A DNA stretch of 64,000 nt from Microbacterium atlanticum (GTDB lineage: Bacteria; Actinomycetota; Actinomycetes; Actinomycetales; Microbacteriaceae). The DNA is taken from contig NZ_CP063813.1 in the NCBI RefSeq assembly GCF_015277815.1, positions 62,001 to 126,000 of the forward strand. Direction: 5' to 3'. The translations under genes were made by a program, and so were the position numbers. The notes under the pieces were generated by a model. The model searched no databases. It had not been told where the DNA came from and was given only the letters and a program-made list of their open reading frames with translations. Positions 17,282-26,137 of this stretch are shown piece after piece. The first letter of the stretch is position 1. Each line of letters starts with the position of its first letter.

Positions 17282-18964
17282 TCAGTCGGCCGCCACCCAG
17301 ACGGTCGTGTCGGCGGGGATCCGGTCTCCCACGACGGACCCGCTCGACGCGATCACGATACCGGCCGGCACCGGAATCGGCGTGCCGCCGGTGTTCGCGA
17401 CCACGATGACGGAGCCGTTGCGGAACGCCACGACGTCGTCGCCGTACCCGTCGATCCACTCCAGCGAGCCGGCGCCGAGCGCGCGGGCGCGCCGCTCGGC
17501 CAGCAGCGTGCGGTACAGCTCGAGCGTCGATCCCTCGACACCGGACTGCTGGTCGCGGGCGAGCGTCGCCCACTCCGCCGGCTGCGGCAGCCACGACGCA
17601 CCGCTGCGGCTGAAGCCGTAGGCGGGGGCATCCGACGTCCACGGGATGGGCACGCGGCAGCCGTCGCGGCCGTACCGCTCGCCGTTCGTGCGGAACCAGG
17701 TCGGGTCCTGGCGCGCGTGGCCGGGGATGTCGATGACCTCGGGAAGCCCGAGCTCCTCGCCCTGGTACAGGTACGCCGAGCCGGGCAGCGCGAGCATGAG
17801 GGTCGTCGCCGCGCGGGCGCGCGCCAGGCCGACCTCGGGGATGGGCTGGCCGGGGGAGTCCGGGCCGATGCCGTGGCCCTGCGGGTTCTCGGCCGTCAGC
17901 GCGAGGCGCGACGCGTGGCGCACCACGTCGTGGTTCGACAGCACCCAGGTGCTCGGCGCGCCGACGCCGGGGAAGGCGCGCAGCGACACGTCGATCACCG
18001 TGCGGAGGTCGGCGGCGTCCCACTTCGTCTCGAGGTACGGGAAATTGAACGCCTGGTGCATCTCGTCGGGGCGCACCCACTCGGCGGTGCGCTCGGCGGT
18101 GGGCAGCCACGCCTCGGCGGCGAGGGCGCGGTGGCCCTCGTACTCCTCGAGGATCTTGCGCCAGTCGCGGTACACCTCGTGCACGGCGTCCTGACCCCAG
18201 TAGGGCACGTTCGCCTCTTCGCCGCCCATCGACCCCGCCTCGGGGTCGGGCAGGTAGTCGGGGAGGCCCTCGGCCTTGATGAGGCCGTGCGCGACGTCGA
18301 CGCGGAAGCCGTCGACCCCGCGGTCGAGCCAGAAGCGCAGGATCCGGCGGAACTCCTCGCGCACCTCCTCGTTCGACCAGTCGAAGTCAGGCTGCGACGA
18401 GTCGAAGAGGTGCAGGTACCACTGGCCGGGGTGGCCGTCGGCCTCGACGACGCGCGTCCACGCCGGCCCGCCGAACACCGACTCCCAGTTGTTCGGGGGC
18501 AGTTCGCCGTGGGCGCCCTGGCCGTCGCGGAACATGTAGCGGGCGCGCTCGGCGCTCCCCGGCGCGGCGCGGAGGGCCTGCTGGAACCATTCGTGCTGAT
18601 CGGACGAGTGGTTGGGCACGAGATCGACGATGACGCGGATGCCGCGGGCGTGCGCGCCGGCCAGCATCTCGTCGAAGTCGGCCAGCGTGCCGAACAGCGG
18701 GTCGACGTCGCAGTAGTCGCTGACGTCGTAGCCGGCGTCCTTCTGCGGCGAGCGCTGGAACGGGCTCAGCCAGATGGCGTCGATGCCGAGGTTCTGCAGG
18801 TCGTCGAGGTGCGCGGTGACGCCGGGAAGGTCGCCGATCCCGTCGCCCGAGGCGTCCGCGAACGAGCGGGGGTAGATCTGGTAGATGACGGCGGTGCGCC
18901 ACCACTCGCCGCCCACGGCGGCGAGGAACGCATCCGTGCGCTCTGCGGTCTCTGCGGAAGTCAT
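17282..18964 (-). CDS. GH13 alpha-glucosidase, 560 aa
   Basis: Glycoside hydrolase family 13 enzyme of the oligo-1,6-/alpha-glucosidase type. The catalytic regions are visible: VDLVPNHSSD (region I), GFRVDVAHGL with the nucleophile Asp, ALAAEAWL with the acid/base Glu, and VLSNHDVVRH with the third Asp. No signal peptide, so it acts on imported oligosaccharides. ATG 18964 is preferred because TACACT (minus strand, 18971-18976) is 6 bp upstream; an alternative 18 bp earlier lies inside the promoter. No transporter gene for its substrate is adjacent. Confidence 0.94.
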   Translation of the reverse strand: MTSAETAERTDAFLAAVGGEWWRTAVIYQIYPRSFADASGDGIGDLPGVTAHLDDLQNLGIDAIWLSPFQRSPQKDAGYDVSDYCDVDPLFGTLADFDEMLAGAHARGIRVIVDLVPNHSSDQHEWFQQALRAAPGSAERARYMFRDGQGAHGELPPNNWESVFGGPAWTRVVEADGHPGQWYLHLFDSSQPDFDWSNEEVREEFRRILRFWLDRGVDGFRVDVAHGLIKAEGLPDYLPDPEAGSMGGEEANVPYWGQDAVHEVYRDWRKILEEYEGHRALAAEAWLPTAERTAEWVRPDEMHQAFNFPYLETKWDAADLRTVIDVSLRAFPGVGAPSTWVLSNHDVVRHASRLALTAENPQGHGIGPDSPGQPIPEVGLARARAATTLMLALPGSAYLYQGEELGLPEVIDIPGHARQDPTWFRTNGERYGRDGCRVPIPWTSDAPAYGFSRSGASWLPQPAEWATLARDQQSGVEGSTLELYRTLLAERRARALGAGSLEWIDGYGDDVVAFRNGSVIVVANTGGTPIPVPAGIVIASSGSVVGDRIPADTTVWVAAD

Positions 18965-18970
18965 CGGGCC

Positions 18971-18991
18971 AGTGTACTGCAAGCGCTTACA
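18971..18991 (-). promoter_or_regulatory. LacI-type operator and -10 box of the alpha-glucosidase gene
   Basis: TGCAAGCGCTTACA (18978-18991) is a classic LacI-family palindrome with central CG and one mismatch between arms. It is separated by one base from the TACACT -10 box, so a bound repressor would cover the -10 to -35 region. Confidence 0.82.
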
Positions 18992-19031
18992 GGGAGCGAG
19001 GCGAGGCGGACTCCCGGCGTAGGGTGGGCGG

Positions 19032-19550
19032 GTGTCGTCTGAAGCGCTCGTCCGCGCCGAGTCTCTGATCCGGACCGTTCCCGACTACCCCGAGCCCGGG
19101 GTGCTGTTCCGCGACATCACTCCGCTGCTCGCGGATGCCGCCGCCCTCCGCGCCGTCATCCACGCGATGGCCGCCCCCTTCGACGGGTCGTTCGACGTCG
19201 TCGCCGGCGTCGAGGCGCGCGGTTTCCTGCTCGCCGGCGCGGTCGCGATGCAGGCCGGCGTCGGTCTGGTGCCGATCCGCAAGTCCGGCAAGCTGCCGCT
19301 GCCCGCGGCATCCGTCGACTACGACCTCGAGTACGGCACCGCGACGATCGAGGCGCACGACGACATCGCCGCCGGCACCCGCGTGCTGCTGGTGGACGAC
19401 GTGCTCGCCACCGGCGGGACGCTCGTCGCCGCGCGCGAGCTCGTGGAGGTGCTCGGCGGGGTCGTCGTGGGCACCGCCGTGCTCATGGAGCTCACCGCGC
19501 TCGGCGGCCGCGGCGTGGTCGGCGACGTCCACGCGGTGTTCACCGCCTGA
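19032..19550 (+). CDS. apt: Adenine phosphoribosyltransferase, 172 aa
   Basis: Purine salvage enzyme converting adenine and PRPP to AMP. The PRPP-binding loop VLLVDDVLATGGTL is near residue 120; FRDITPLL and GVEARGFLLAGAVA are typical of Apt. Length matches the family. The GTG start lies 6 bp after TAGGGT (19020-19025), so it is leaderless. It is divergent from the alpha-glucosidase gene, with about 70 bp between starts. It complements the de novo purine genes in the window. Confidence 0.95.
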   Translation: MSSEALVRAESLIRTVPDYPEPGVLFRDITPLLADAAALRAVIHAMAAPFDGSFDVVAGVEARGFLLAGAVAMQAGVGLVPIRKSGKLPLPAASVDYDLEYGTATIEAHDDIAAGTRVLLVDDVLATGGTLVAARELVEVLGGVVVGTAVLMELTALGGRGVVGDVHAVFTA

Positions 19551-19586
19551 GCGCCGTCACGGGCGGGATCCGGCGGCCCGCGGCGG

Positions 19587-20249
19587 TCACCCGCCCCAGA
19601 ACGGCCCGCTCAGGCCCGCGTCGCGGAAGTACGCCGCCGCGGCCGCCGGCTCCCGCCGCCGGTAGCCGGGCTCGAGGCGGCCCGTGTACCACTCCGACGC
19701 GAGGCGCCACAGCGTCGCGAGGTCGAACACGTCGCCACGCGCCTCCCCGGTCCGGGCCAGCCAGTCCTCGACGCAGCGCTCGCCGCAGAAGATGCGCTGG
19801 TTCTCGCACGTGTGCACCACGTCGTCCCACACGTGGGCCATCGGCACGAGGAAGTGGGCGACCTGGTCGCCGGGCGGAGGGCCGTCGCTGCCCACCATCC
19901 AGGCGTGCGGGGTCCCGCACCCGGGGCAGGTCGTCGCGACGAGCGACGGCGAGGCTCCGGGGACGAGGTTCGGGATCGCGAAGGAGTCCCACGCGCATCC
20001 GCCCCACCACAGCGTGCGATCGCTCTTGACCGAGAAGCCGAAGTCGCGCGTGGCGAAGGGGTGAGCGAGCTCGATAGCGCCGTCCCGGTCGAGGACGACA
20101 TGCCGCGCGTGCTCGAGGTCCGCCAGGAGCGCCGCCGTCGTGCGCTCGTCCTCGTCGATGTCGGCGGCCAGGAGCGCGAGCCGATCGACGCGCCCCTCCT
20201 CGGCGAGCTGCCGGTAGATGCGTACGCGCAGGGTCTCGGCGTCGGCCAT
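19587..20249 (-). CDS. MerB-like alkylmercury lyase family protein, 220 aa
   Basis: The pattern WWGGCAWDSFAIPNLVPG matches the active-site region of MerB, which cleaves carbon-mercury bonds. By my alignment from memory, Cys85, Asp88 and Cys148 match MerB Cys96, Asp99 and Cys159; Cys108 (TTCPGCGTPH) and the following EDWL also fit. Extra cysteines (111, 155, 159) could bind metal. The N-terminal 60 residues resemble the winged-helix part of MerB. ATG 20249 has GGAGGAG 5 bp upstream. No merA, merR or merT is nearby, so mercury chemistry is unproven. It probably shares a transcript with the PPOX-like gene upstream. Confidence 0.75.
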   Translation of the reverse strand: MADAETLRVRIYRQLAEEGRVDRLALLAADIDEDERTTAALLADLEHARHVVLDRDGAIELAHPFATRDFGFSVKSDRTLWWGGCAWDSFAIPNLVPGASPSLVATTCPGCGTPHAWMVGSDGPPPGDQVAHFLVPMAHVWDDVVHTCENQRIFCGERCVEDWLARTGEARGDVFDLATLWRLASEWYTGRLEPGYRRREPAAAAAYFRDAGLSGPFWGG

Positions 20250-20266
20250 GGGCTCTCCTCCGTTCC

Positions 20267-20857
20267 TCAGTCGCCCCGGTCCGATGCCCGTGTCGCGGGA
20301 GCGGCGTCGCTGCCGGAGCGTGGCTCGAAGTGCGGGATCGGCTCGGGGCGGTCGCCGCGCGCTGTGGTGGCGGCATCCGGAACCGTCCCCGCCGTCGCGT
20401 CCGGCTCGAAGGCCACCAGCCTCCCGCCGCGTCCGGCGTGCGTCGGGAACCGGCGACCGGTCACGGCGTGGGCGGTCACCCGGACGACGAAGAACTTGGC
20501 GGTCGGGCTCCACGACCGCAGCGCCCGCACGCCGCTGTCGCGGATCTCGTCGTCGCGGGTGACGCGCTGGGCGCGGCCGCGGATGACGACGCTCCAGTAG
20601 TGCTCGTCGGACTCGCCGTCGACCTCGAAGGCGACCAGCGGGTGGTGGGCGATGTGCAGCAGCTTGGAGTCCCGGGCCGTGCGGAAGTAGATCGAGCCCT
20701 CGTGCGCGAGGTGGTTCACGGGGAAGATATCGGGGGCGCCGTCGGCGTTGATCACGGCGAGGCGCCCGAAGCTCGCCCCCTGCACGTACGCCCAGCAGGT
20801 GGCGGCATCCAGCCGCTCGACCGCGGCGGCCTGCTTCGACACCGCAGAGTCTCTCAT
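20267..20857 (-). CDS. Pyridoxamine 5'-phosphate oxidase-like flavin-binding protein, about 196 aa
   Basis: A split beta-barrel of the PPOX/FMN-binding type occupies residues 10-140 (FGRLAVINADGAPDIFPVNHLAHEGSIYFRT, HHPLVAFEVDG, WSVVIRGRAQRV). This subgroup is actinobacterial and often handles F420 or FMN. The tail of 50 residues is disordered and Arg/Pro-rich. The start is uncertain: ATG 20857, or GTG 20863 or 20866 with AAGGA just upstream. It ends 18 bp before the MerB-like gene. Confidence 0.85.
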   Translation of the reverse strand: MRDSAVSKQAAAVERLDAATCWAYVQGASFGRLAVINADGAPDIFPVNHLAHEGSIYFRTARDSKLLHIAHHPLVAFEVDGESDEHYWSVVIRGRAQRVTRDDEIRDSGVRALRSWSPTAKFFVVRVTAHAVTGRRFPTHAGRGGRLVAFEPDATAGTVPDAATTARGDRPEPIPHFEPRSGSDAAPATRASDRGD

Positions 20858-20911
20858 CGGCACCACCGTCCTTCCCTTCGGTCATACCCCAGACCGCGGC
20901 CGAGAGGAAGG

Positions 20912-20937
20912 GTCGTCCGGCCCTGGGGCCGGACGAC
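20912..20937 (-). terminator. Terminator hairpin after the 2-hydroxyacid dehydrogenase gene
   Basis: A perfect 11-bp stem GTCGTCCGGCC/GGCCGGACGAC with a CTGG tetraloop, 15 bp past the dehydrogenase stop and upstream of the PPOX-like gene. Confidence 0.8.
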
Positions 20938-20952
20938 GGCAGCCGCGCCGGC

Positions 20953-21885
20953 TCAGCCGCCCAGCACGACGTTCAGCGGCGGCTCGCCGGCCACGAGACG
21001 CTCGATCTGGGTGCGCACCAGCTTCGCCACCCGCGGGCGCATGGCGCTGGACGCCCCGCCCACGTGCGGGCTGATGAGCACGCCAGGAAGGCCCCACAGC
21101 GGGTGGCCGTCGGGAAGCGGCTCGGGGTCGGTGACATCGAGCGCGGCGCGGATGCGACCGCGGCGCACGTGGTCGACGAGCGCGTCGGTGTCGATCAGGG
21201 TGCCGCGCCCGACGTTGACCACGAGCGCCCCGTCGGGCAGCGCCGCCAGGAACGCGTCGTCGACGAGACCCTGCGTCGCGTCGCCTCCGGGCAGCGTCAG
21301 CACCACGATCTCGGCACGCGGGAGCAGCGACGGCAGCTCGTCGATGCCGTGCACCGCGACGCCGTCCTCGTCGCGGGCCCGCGAAGCGACGGGGATCAGC
21401 TCCACCTCGAACGGCGCCAGCCGGGCGGCGACCGCCTTGCCCACCCCGCCGTACCCCAGCAGCAGCACGCGGCGGTCGGCGAGGCTCTCGGCGAACACCG
21501 GCTTCCAGCGCCCGGCGGCGGTGTCGACGGCGAACGCGTCGAGGTGCCGCTGGGCGGCGAGGGCGAGGCCGACGGCGAGCTCGGCGGTCGAGGTCTCGTG
21601 CACCGAGGCGGCGTTGGCGAACCGCAGGCCGTGGGGAAGGAGGTCGGCCACGCCGTCGTACCCGATCGACTGGCTCTGCACCAGCCCGACCTCCACGCCC
21701 TCGAGGCGGTCGAGCACGCGGGTCATCGACATGTAGGGGGGGACGACCATGTCGAACCGGTCGCGCGGGGCCGCGGCATCCATCGGCCACACCACCAGCT
21801 CCACCCCCTCGGGCAGCTCGCCGAGGTCGGCGGCGAGCCGTTCGGTGGGGACGCTGACGATGAAGTTCCGGATGCCGCTGCTCAC
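20953..21885 (-). CDS. D-isomer-specific 2-hydroxyacid dehydrogenase, 310 aa
   Basis: NAD(P)-dependent dehydrogenase. The nucleotide fold shows LLGYGGVGKAVAARL near residue 148. Catalytic regions NVGRGTLIDTDAL (Arg), DVTDPEPLP (Glu) and ISPHVGGAS (His) are in order. Substrate unknown: glyoxylate/hydroxypyruvate or another 2-ketoacid. GTG 21885 is 7 bp after TAGCGT (minus strand, 21893-21898); an ATG nine codons upstream would place the promoter inside the gene. Confidence 0.92.
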   Translation of the reverse strand: MSSGIRNFIVSVPTERLAADLGELPEGVELVVWPMDAAAPRDRFDMVVPPYMSMTRVLDRLEGVEVGLVQSQSIGYDGVADLLPHGLRFANAASVHETSTAELAVGLALAAQRHLDAFAVDTAAGRWKPVFAESLADRRVLLLGYGGVGKAVAARLAPFEVELIPVASRARDEDGVAVHGIDELPSLLPRAEIVVLTLPGGDATQGLVDDAFLAALPDGALVVNVGRGTLIDTDALVDHVRRGRIRAALDVTDPEPLPDGHPLWGLPGVLISPHVGGASSAMRPRVAKLVRTQIERLVAGEPPLNVVLGG

Positions 21886-22023
21886 CCCGTCCACGCTACC
21901 GGCGGGGTGCATGGCCGAGGCCGCGGGGCGGCGCTACGCTCACGTCGAGCGGGCACAGGCGCCCGCCCGCGGCGCCGCGGAGGCTGCGCCGGGAGGAAGC
22001 ACGGCAGCGCCGGGGAGGCGGAG

Positions 22024-22455
22024 ATGGTTCCCGAGATCAACTACTGGGCGGTCTTGATCGCGACGGCGTCGAGCATGGTCGTCGGCACGATCTGGTACAC
22101 GCCGAAGGTGTTCGGCACGCGGTGGGCGCAGCTCGCCAAGGTCGACATGGATCGCCCCGGTTCGAGCGCCGTCGTGCCCATCGTCGTCACGGTGATCGTC
22201 AGCTTCGTGACCGCGTGGGTGCTGGCCGGCGCCTCGTCGATCGCGTGGCACTTCTACGGCGGCAGCTACCTGTGGGCGGCGCTCGCGACGGGGGTCATCC
22301 TGTGGGCGGGATTCACCGCCGCCCGCTTCATCACGCACGACGCGTTCGAGGGACGGCCCACCGCGCTCACCGTCATGAACATCGCGCACGAGCTGGTGAC
22401 GATCGTCGTGATGGCGCTCATCATCGGCGTCTGGCCGCCGGCCGGCACCGTCTGA
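22024..22455 (+). CDS. DUF1761-family membrane protein, 143 aa
   Basis: Four hydrophobic helices with the family signature at the N-terminus (INYWAVLIATASSMVVGTIWYTPKVFG) and a second-half pattern HDAFEGRPTALTVMNIAHELV. Function unknown. ATG 22024 follows a GGGAGG/GGAG-rich leader. A TACGCT box is visible near 21940. It is convergent with purQ. Confidence 0.85.
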   Translation: MVPEINYWAVLIATASSMVVGTIWYTPKVFGTRWAQLAKVDMDRPGSSAVVPIVVTVIVSFVTAWVLAGASSIAWHFYGGSYLWAALATGVILWAGFTAARFITHDAFEGRPTALTVMNIAHELVTIVVMALIIGVWPPAGTV

Positions 22456-22492
22456 GGGCGCCCGGCGCAGGACCGGGTGGGATGCCGCGGCG

Positions 22493-23200
22493 TCAGGCGG
22501 CGGCGCCCACCACCGCGGCCACGGCCGAGGTGAAGAACGCCAGGCCGTCGACGCCCGAGCGCATCGCCGCGGACGTGTCGGGACCGAAGCCCGGCTCGAC
22601 GGCGTGCTCCGGGTGGGGCATGAGACCCACGACGTTGCCGCGCTCGTTGGTGAGCCCGGCGATGTCGCGCAGCGACCCGTTGGGGTTGACGCCCAGGTAC
22701 CGGAACGCGACGAGGCCCTCGCCCTCGAGGCGGTCGAGCTCGGACTCGGAGGCGATGTATCCGCCGTCGGCGTTCTTCAGCGGGATGACGATCTCCTGGC
22801 CGGTCGAGAAGTCGCTGGTCCACGCGGTGTCGTTGTTCTCGACGCGCAGGCGCTGATCGCGCCGGATGAACTGCTGGTGGGCGTTGCGGATCAGGCCGCC
22901 CGGAAGCAGGTGCGCCTCGACGAGCATCTGGAAGCCGTTGCAGATCCCGAGGATGGGCATGCCCTTGGCCGCGGCATCCTTCACCTCCGCCATGATCGGG
23001 GCGAGCGCCGCGATCGCTCCGGCGCGCAGGTAGTCGCCGTAGCTGAAACCGCCGGGCAGCACCAGCGCGTCGACGCCGTCGAGGTCGTGCGAACCGTGCC
23101 ACAGCGCGACCGGCTCGCCGCCGGCGACGCGGATCGCGCGCTGCGCGTCGCGGTCGTCGAGCGAACCGGGGAACGTGATGACCCCGATGCGGGCGGTCAT
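22493..23200 (-). CDS. purQ: Phosphoribosylformylglycinamidine synthase, glutaminase subunit
   Basis: Class I glutamine amidotransferase that supplies ammonia to PurL. The nucleophile Cys lies in GICNGFQML and the His-x-Glu of the triad in [11 protein letters not shown] near the end. Length (235 aa) is normal. The start overlaps the purS stop by 4 bp. purL itself is 19 kb away on the same strand. Confidence 0.96.
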   Translation of the reverse strand: MTARIGVITFPGSLDDRDAQRAIRVAGGEPVALWHGSHDLDGVDALVLPGGFSYGDYLRAGAIAALAPIMAEVKDAAAKGMPILGICNGFQMLVEAHLLPGGLIRNAHQQFIRRDQRLRVENNDTAWTSDFSTGQEIVIPLKNADGGYIASESELDRLEGEGLVAFRYLGVNPNGSLRDIAGLTNERGNVVGLMPHPEHAVEPGFGPDTSAAMRSGVDGLAFFTSAVAAVVGAAA

Positions 23201-23445
23201 TCGACGACCTCGACGCCCACGACGTCCTCGATCACGGAGTTCGAGAGGATCTCGTCCGCGACCCGCTTCGCCTCGGCGAGCACCTCGTCGGTGACCTCGC
23301 CGGCGACGGTGAGCTCGAACCGCTTGCCGATGCGCACGTCGGTGAACTCCGAGACGCCGAGCCGCGAGAATGCGCCCGAGACGGCCTTCCCCTGCGGGTC
23401 GAGCAGCTCGGCCTTGGGCATGACGTCGACGACGATGGTGGGCAT
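23197..23445 (-). CDS. purS: Phosphoribosylformylglycinamidine synthase PurS subunit
   Basis: The 82-residue protein matches PurS, which bridges PurQ and PurL and helps channel ammonia: [26 protein letters not shown], then [15 protein letters not shown] 23445 has GGAGG 6 bp upstream. It is first in a purSQ operon. Confidence 0.95.
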   Translation of the reverse strand: MPTIVVDVMPKAELLDPQGKAVSGAFSRLGVSEFTDVRIGKRFELTVAGEVTDEVLAEAKRVADEILSNSVIEDVVGVEVVE

Positions 23446-23615
23446 CGCAATCCTCCTGGCGGCCGCGGGCTGCGGCTGTCGGTCGTAGGGCGACGAGCGC
23501 CCGAGGTCTCGGAGCGCCGGATGTCGCGGGCAGGGGTCCCTCCCAGTCTACGGGCCGTCGCGCCCGAGCATCGCCGGGTCGTCGCCGGCGCCGTCACTCA
23601 ACCGTGACCATTCCG

Positions 23616-23685
23616 TGGGAGCGCTCCCTTGACTTCGTGAGAGCGATCCCATAGCCTTTCGACTCAATCGGTGGGACCGCTCCCA
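23616..23685 (+). promoter_or_regulatory. CebR-type triple operator and promoter of the cellobiose operon
   Basis: A promoter TTGACT (23629-23634), 17-bp spacer, TAGCCT (23652-23657) is surrounded by three palindromes close to the Streptomyces CebR box TGGGAGCGCTCCCA: 23616-23629 (one mismatch), 23638-23651 (two mismatches, in the spacer) and 23672-23685 (one mismatch, just after the predicted transcription start). This is a multi-site repression design for the genes at 23757-28601. Confidence 0.88.
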
Positions 23686-23756
23686 CGACCTCGGCCACGG
23701 CACCGCCCCGGCCGGTCCTGCAAGACACACGACCCTGACAACACAAAGGAGTGACA

Positions 23757-25028
23757 GTGAACGCACGCGCCTTCCGCAGAAGCGCTGTGGCAATCGCCGC
23801 ATTCTCGGCCTCGGCCGTCGTCCTCGCCGGCTGCGCCAGCGGCAACAACAACGACGCCGGTGGCGAAGACGGTGAGATCACCCTCACCGTGGCCACCTTC
23901 AACGACTTCGGCTACACCGACGAGCTCCTCCAGGAGTACATGGACGAGCACCCGAACGTCACGGTGGAGCACACCCGCGCCGCCGAGTCCGGCGACGCCC
24001 GCTCGAACTTCTTCGCGAAGCTCGGCAAGGGCGGCCTGGCCGACATCGAGGCCGTCGAGATCGACTGGTTCGCCGAGGCGATGCAGTACTCCGACATGCT
24101 CGCCGAAGCGCCCGACAGCGTGAAGGGCCGCTGGCTGGACTGGAAGGAGGCTGCGGCGACGGATGCCGACGGCCGTCTGGTCGGCTTCGGCACCGACATC
24201 GGCCCGCAGGGCGTCTGCTACCGCTCCGAGCTGTTCGCCGCTGCCGGCCTGCCGAGCGACCCCGAGGGCGTCGCGCAGCTGTTCGACGGCGACTGGGAGA
24301 ACTTCCTGGACGTCGCCGACCAGTACAAGGCCGCCACCGGCAAGCCGATGATCGACTCGGCCAACTCGGTGCTCCAGGGCATCATGAACCAGGTCGAGTA
24401 CACCTACACCGAAGAGGACGGCGCGGTCATCGCGACCGAGAACCCCGAGGTGCAGGCCGCCTACGAGCTCGTCGCCGAGCGCGCCGTGCCGAACTCGGCC
24501 TACTCGGGCCAGTGGTCGGACGACTGGTTCGCGTCGATGGCGAACGGCGAGTTCGCCGCGATGCTGTGCCCGGGCTGGATGCTGGGCGTCATCGAGGGCA
24601 ACGCCCCCGACACGACCGACTGGAACATCGCCGACGTCTTCCCGAACGGCGGCGGCAACTGGGGCGGGTCGTACCTGACCGTCCCCGCCGACGGTGACAA
24701 CGTCGAGGCCGCCCTCGAGCTCGCGGACTGGCTGACCGCCCCCGAGCAGCAGATGAAGGCGTTCGGCAACGCCGGCACGTTCCCCAGCCAGATCGAGGCG
24801 CTCGAGAGCCAGGAGCTCGCCGATGCGACCAACGCGTACTTCCAGGACGCGCCGGTCGGCGAGATCCTCTCCACCCGCGCCGAAGCGGTGACCGTCGCCC
24901 CGTTCAAGGACGAGAACTACTTCAAGTACCACGACGCGCTCCAGAACGCGGTCATCCGTGTCTTCGACGGCGTCGAGGACCAGGAGACCTCGTGGAACAC
25001 CTGGGTCGCCGAGGTCGAGGCCTTCTGA
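23757..25028 (+). CDS. cebE: Cellobiose/cello-oligosaccharide ABC transporter, substrate-binding lipoprotein
   Basis: A 423-aa extracellular solute-binding protein. The signal peptide ends in the lipobox VVLAGC, so the mature protein is lipid-anchored at Cys. The rest is a family-1 sugar-binding fold. Specificity for cello-oligosaccharides is inferred from the CebR-type boxes, the GH1 gene and the neighbouring regulator. GTG 23757 is chosen because AAGGAG ends 5 bp upstream; GTG 23751 abuts that site. First gene of the operon. No ATPase (MsiK type) gene is nearby, as is usual for ceb systems. Confidence 0.9.
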   Translation: MNARAFRRSAVAIAAFSASAVVLAGCASGNNNDAGGEDGEITLTVATFNDFGYTDELLQEYMDEHPNVTVEHTRAAESGDARSNFFAKLGKGGLADIEAVEIDWFAEAMQYSDMLAEAPDSVKGRWLDWKEAAATDADGRLVGFGTDIGPQGVCYRSELFAAAGLPSDPEGVAQLFDGDWENFLDVADQYKAATGKPMIDSANSVLQGIMNQVEYTYTEEDGAVIATENPEVQAAYELVAERAVPNSAYSGQWSDDWFASMANGEFAAMLCPGWMLGVIEGNAPDTTDWNIADVFPNGGGNWGGSYLTVPADGDNVEAALELADWLTAPEQQMKAFGNAGTFPSQIEALESQELADATNAYFQDAPVGEILSTRAEAVTVAPFKDENYFKYHDALQNAVIRVFDGVEDQETSWNTWVAEVEAF

Positions 25029-25049
25029 GCCGCTGACCTCCTGACCCGC

Positions 25050-25085
25050 CGGGTGCGTGCGGGCGAGCCCGCTCGCACGCACCCG
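25050..25085 (+). promoter_or_regulatory. Intercistronic hairpin between cebE and cebF
   Basis: A perfect 12-bp stem CGGGTGCGTGCG/CGCACGCACCCG encloses a second small stem (GAGC/GCTC). Such hairpins after binding-protein genes often stabilise upstream mRNA or cause partial termination, which would yield more binding protein than permease. Confidence 0.75.
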
Positions 25086-25117
25086 GACGATCCGCCCCCA
25101 CCCCGACCGGAGCAAAC

Positions 25118-26137
25118 GTGACTGCCACCGATGTGCGGCCCGAAGCGCCTGAGGCGCCGCCGCAGGGGAAGGACAAGCCCGTCCGGGTGCTGTCCTTCAG
25201 CCAGAACCTCAGCCGCTGGGACCTCAAGGTCTCGCCGTACCTCTACATCTCGCCGTTCTTCATCATGTTCGCGGTGGTGGGGCTGTTCCCCATCGCCTAC
25301 ACCGCGGTCATCTCGTTCATGGAGTGGGACCTGGTCCGCAACTCCGGCGAGTTCATCGGCTTCGACCAGTACATCTGGATCCTCCAGAACCCCCAGTTCT
25401 GGACGGCGCTGCGCAACACCTTCAGCATCTTCCTGCTCTCCAGCGTCCCGCAGCTCGTGTTCGCGATCTTCATCGCCGCGATGCTCGACAAGAACATCCG
25501 CGCCAAGACCTTCTGGCGCACCAGCGTCCTGCTGCCCTACGTGATGGCGCCGGTTGCCGTCGCCCTGATCTTCAGCAACATGTTCGGCGACAACCACGGC
25601 CTGGTGAACAACGTCCTCACCGACCTGGGCCTGACGCCCATCCCGTGGCACAAGGACCCCTTCTGGAGTCACGTCGCGATCGCGACCATGGTGAACTTCC
25701 GCTGGACCGGCTACAACGCGCTGATCCTCCTCGCGGCGATGCAGGCCGTGCCGCGGGACTACTACGAGGCGGCCACGGTCGACGGCGCCGGCGCGTTCCG
25801 CCAGTTCTGGAGCATCACGCTGCCGTCGCTGCGCCCCACGCTGATCTTCGTCATCATCACGTCGACCATCGGCGGACTGCAGATCTTCGACGAGCCCAGC
25901 CAGTTCGACAACACCGGCCAGGGCGGCGCGGCGCAGCAGTGGCTGACGATCACGCTGTTCCTCTACAACATCGGCTGGCGGGAGTGGAACTTCGGTCGCG
26001 CCGCGGCGCTGGCGTGGATCCTGTTCCTCATCATCCTCGTCATCGGCCTCATCAACCTCCTGGTCACCCGCCGCCTCGTCCGGGACGAGGGCGGACGCGG
26101 TGTCTCGCTCTCCCGCAAGAAGGGACCCCGCCGATGA
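25118..26137 (+). CDS. cebF: Cellobiose ABC transporter permease 1
   Basis: A MalF-type inner-membrane permease of 339 aa with six helices. The EAA loop that docks the ATPase is EAATVDGAGAFRQFWSITLPSLRPT near residue 220. The N-terminal 40 residues are hydrophilic. GTG 25118 has GGAG 6-7 bp upstream. Its stop overlaps the cebG start by 3 bp. Confidence 0.92.
   Translation: MTATDVRPEAPEAPPQGKDKPVRVLSFSQNLSRWDLKVSPYLYISPFFIMFAVVGLFPIAYTAVISFMEWDLVRNSGEFIGFDQYIWILQNPQFWTALRNTFSIFLLSSVPQLVFAIFIAAMLDKNIRAKTFWRTSVLLPYVMAPVAVALIFSNMFGDNHGLVNNVLTDLGLTPIPWHKDPFWSHVAIATMVNFRWTGYNALILLAAMQAVPRDYYEAATVDGAGAFRQFWSITLPSLRPTLIFVIITSTIGGLQIFDEPSQFDNTGQGGAAQQWLTITLFLYNIGWREWNFGRAAALAWILFLIILVIGLINLLVTRRLVRDEGGRGVSLSRKKGPRR

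Noticed and set aside
19587..20857. Mercury resistance operon
   Set aside because: Apart from the MerB-like protein there is no merA, merR, merT or merP. The partner gene is a PPOX-like flavoprotein.
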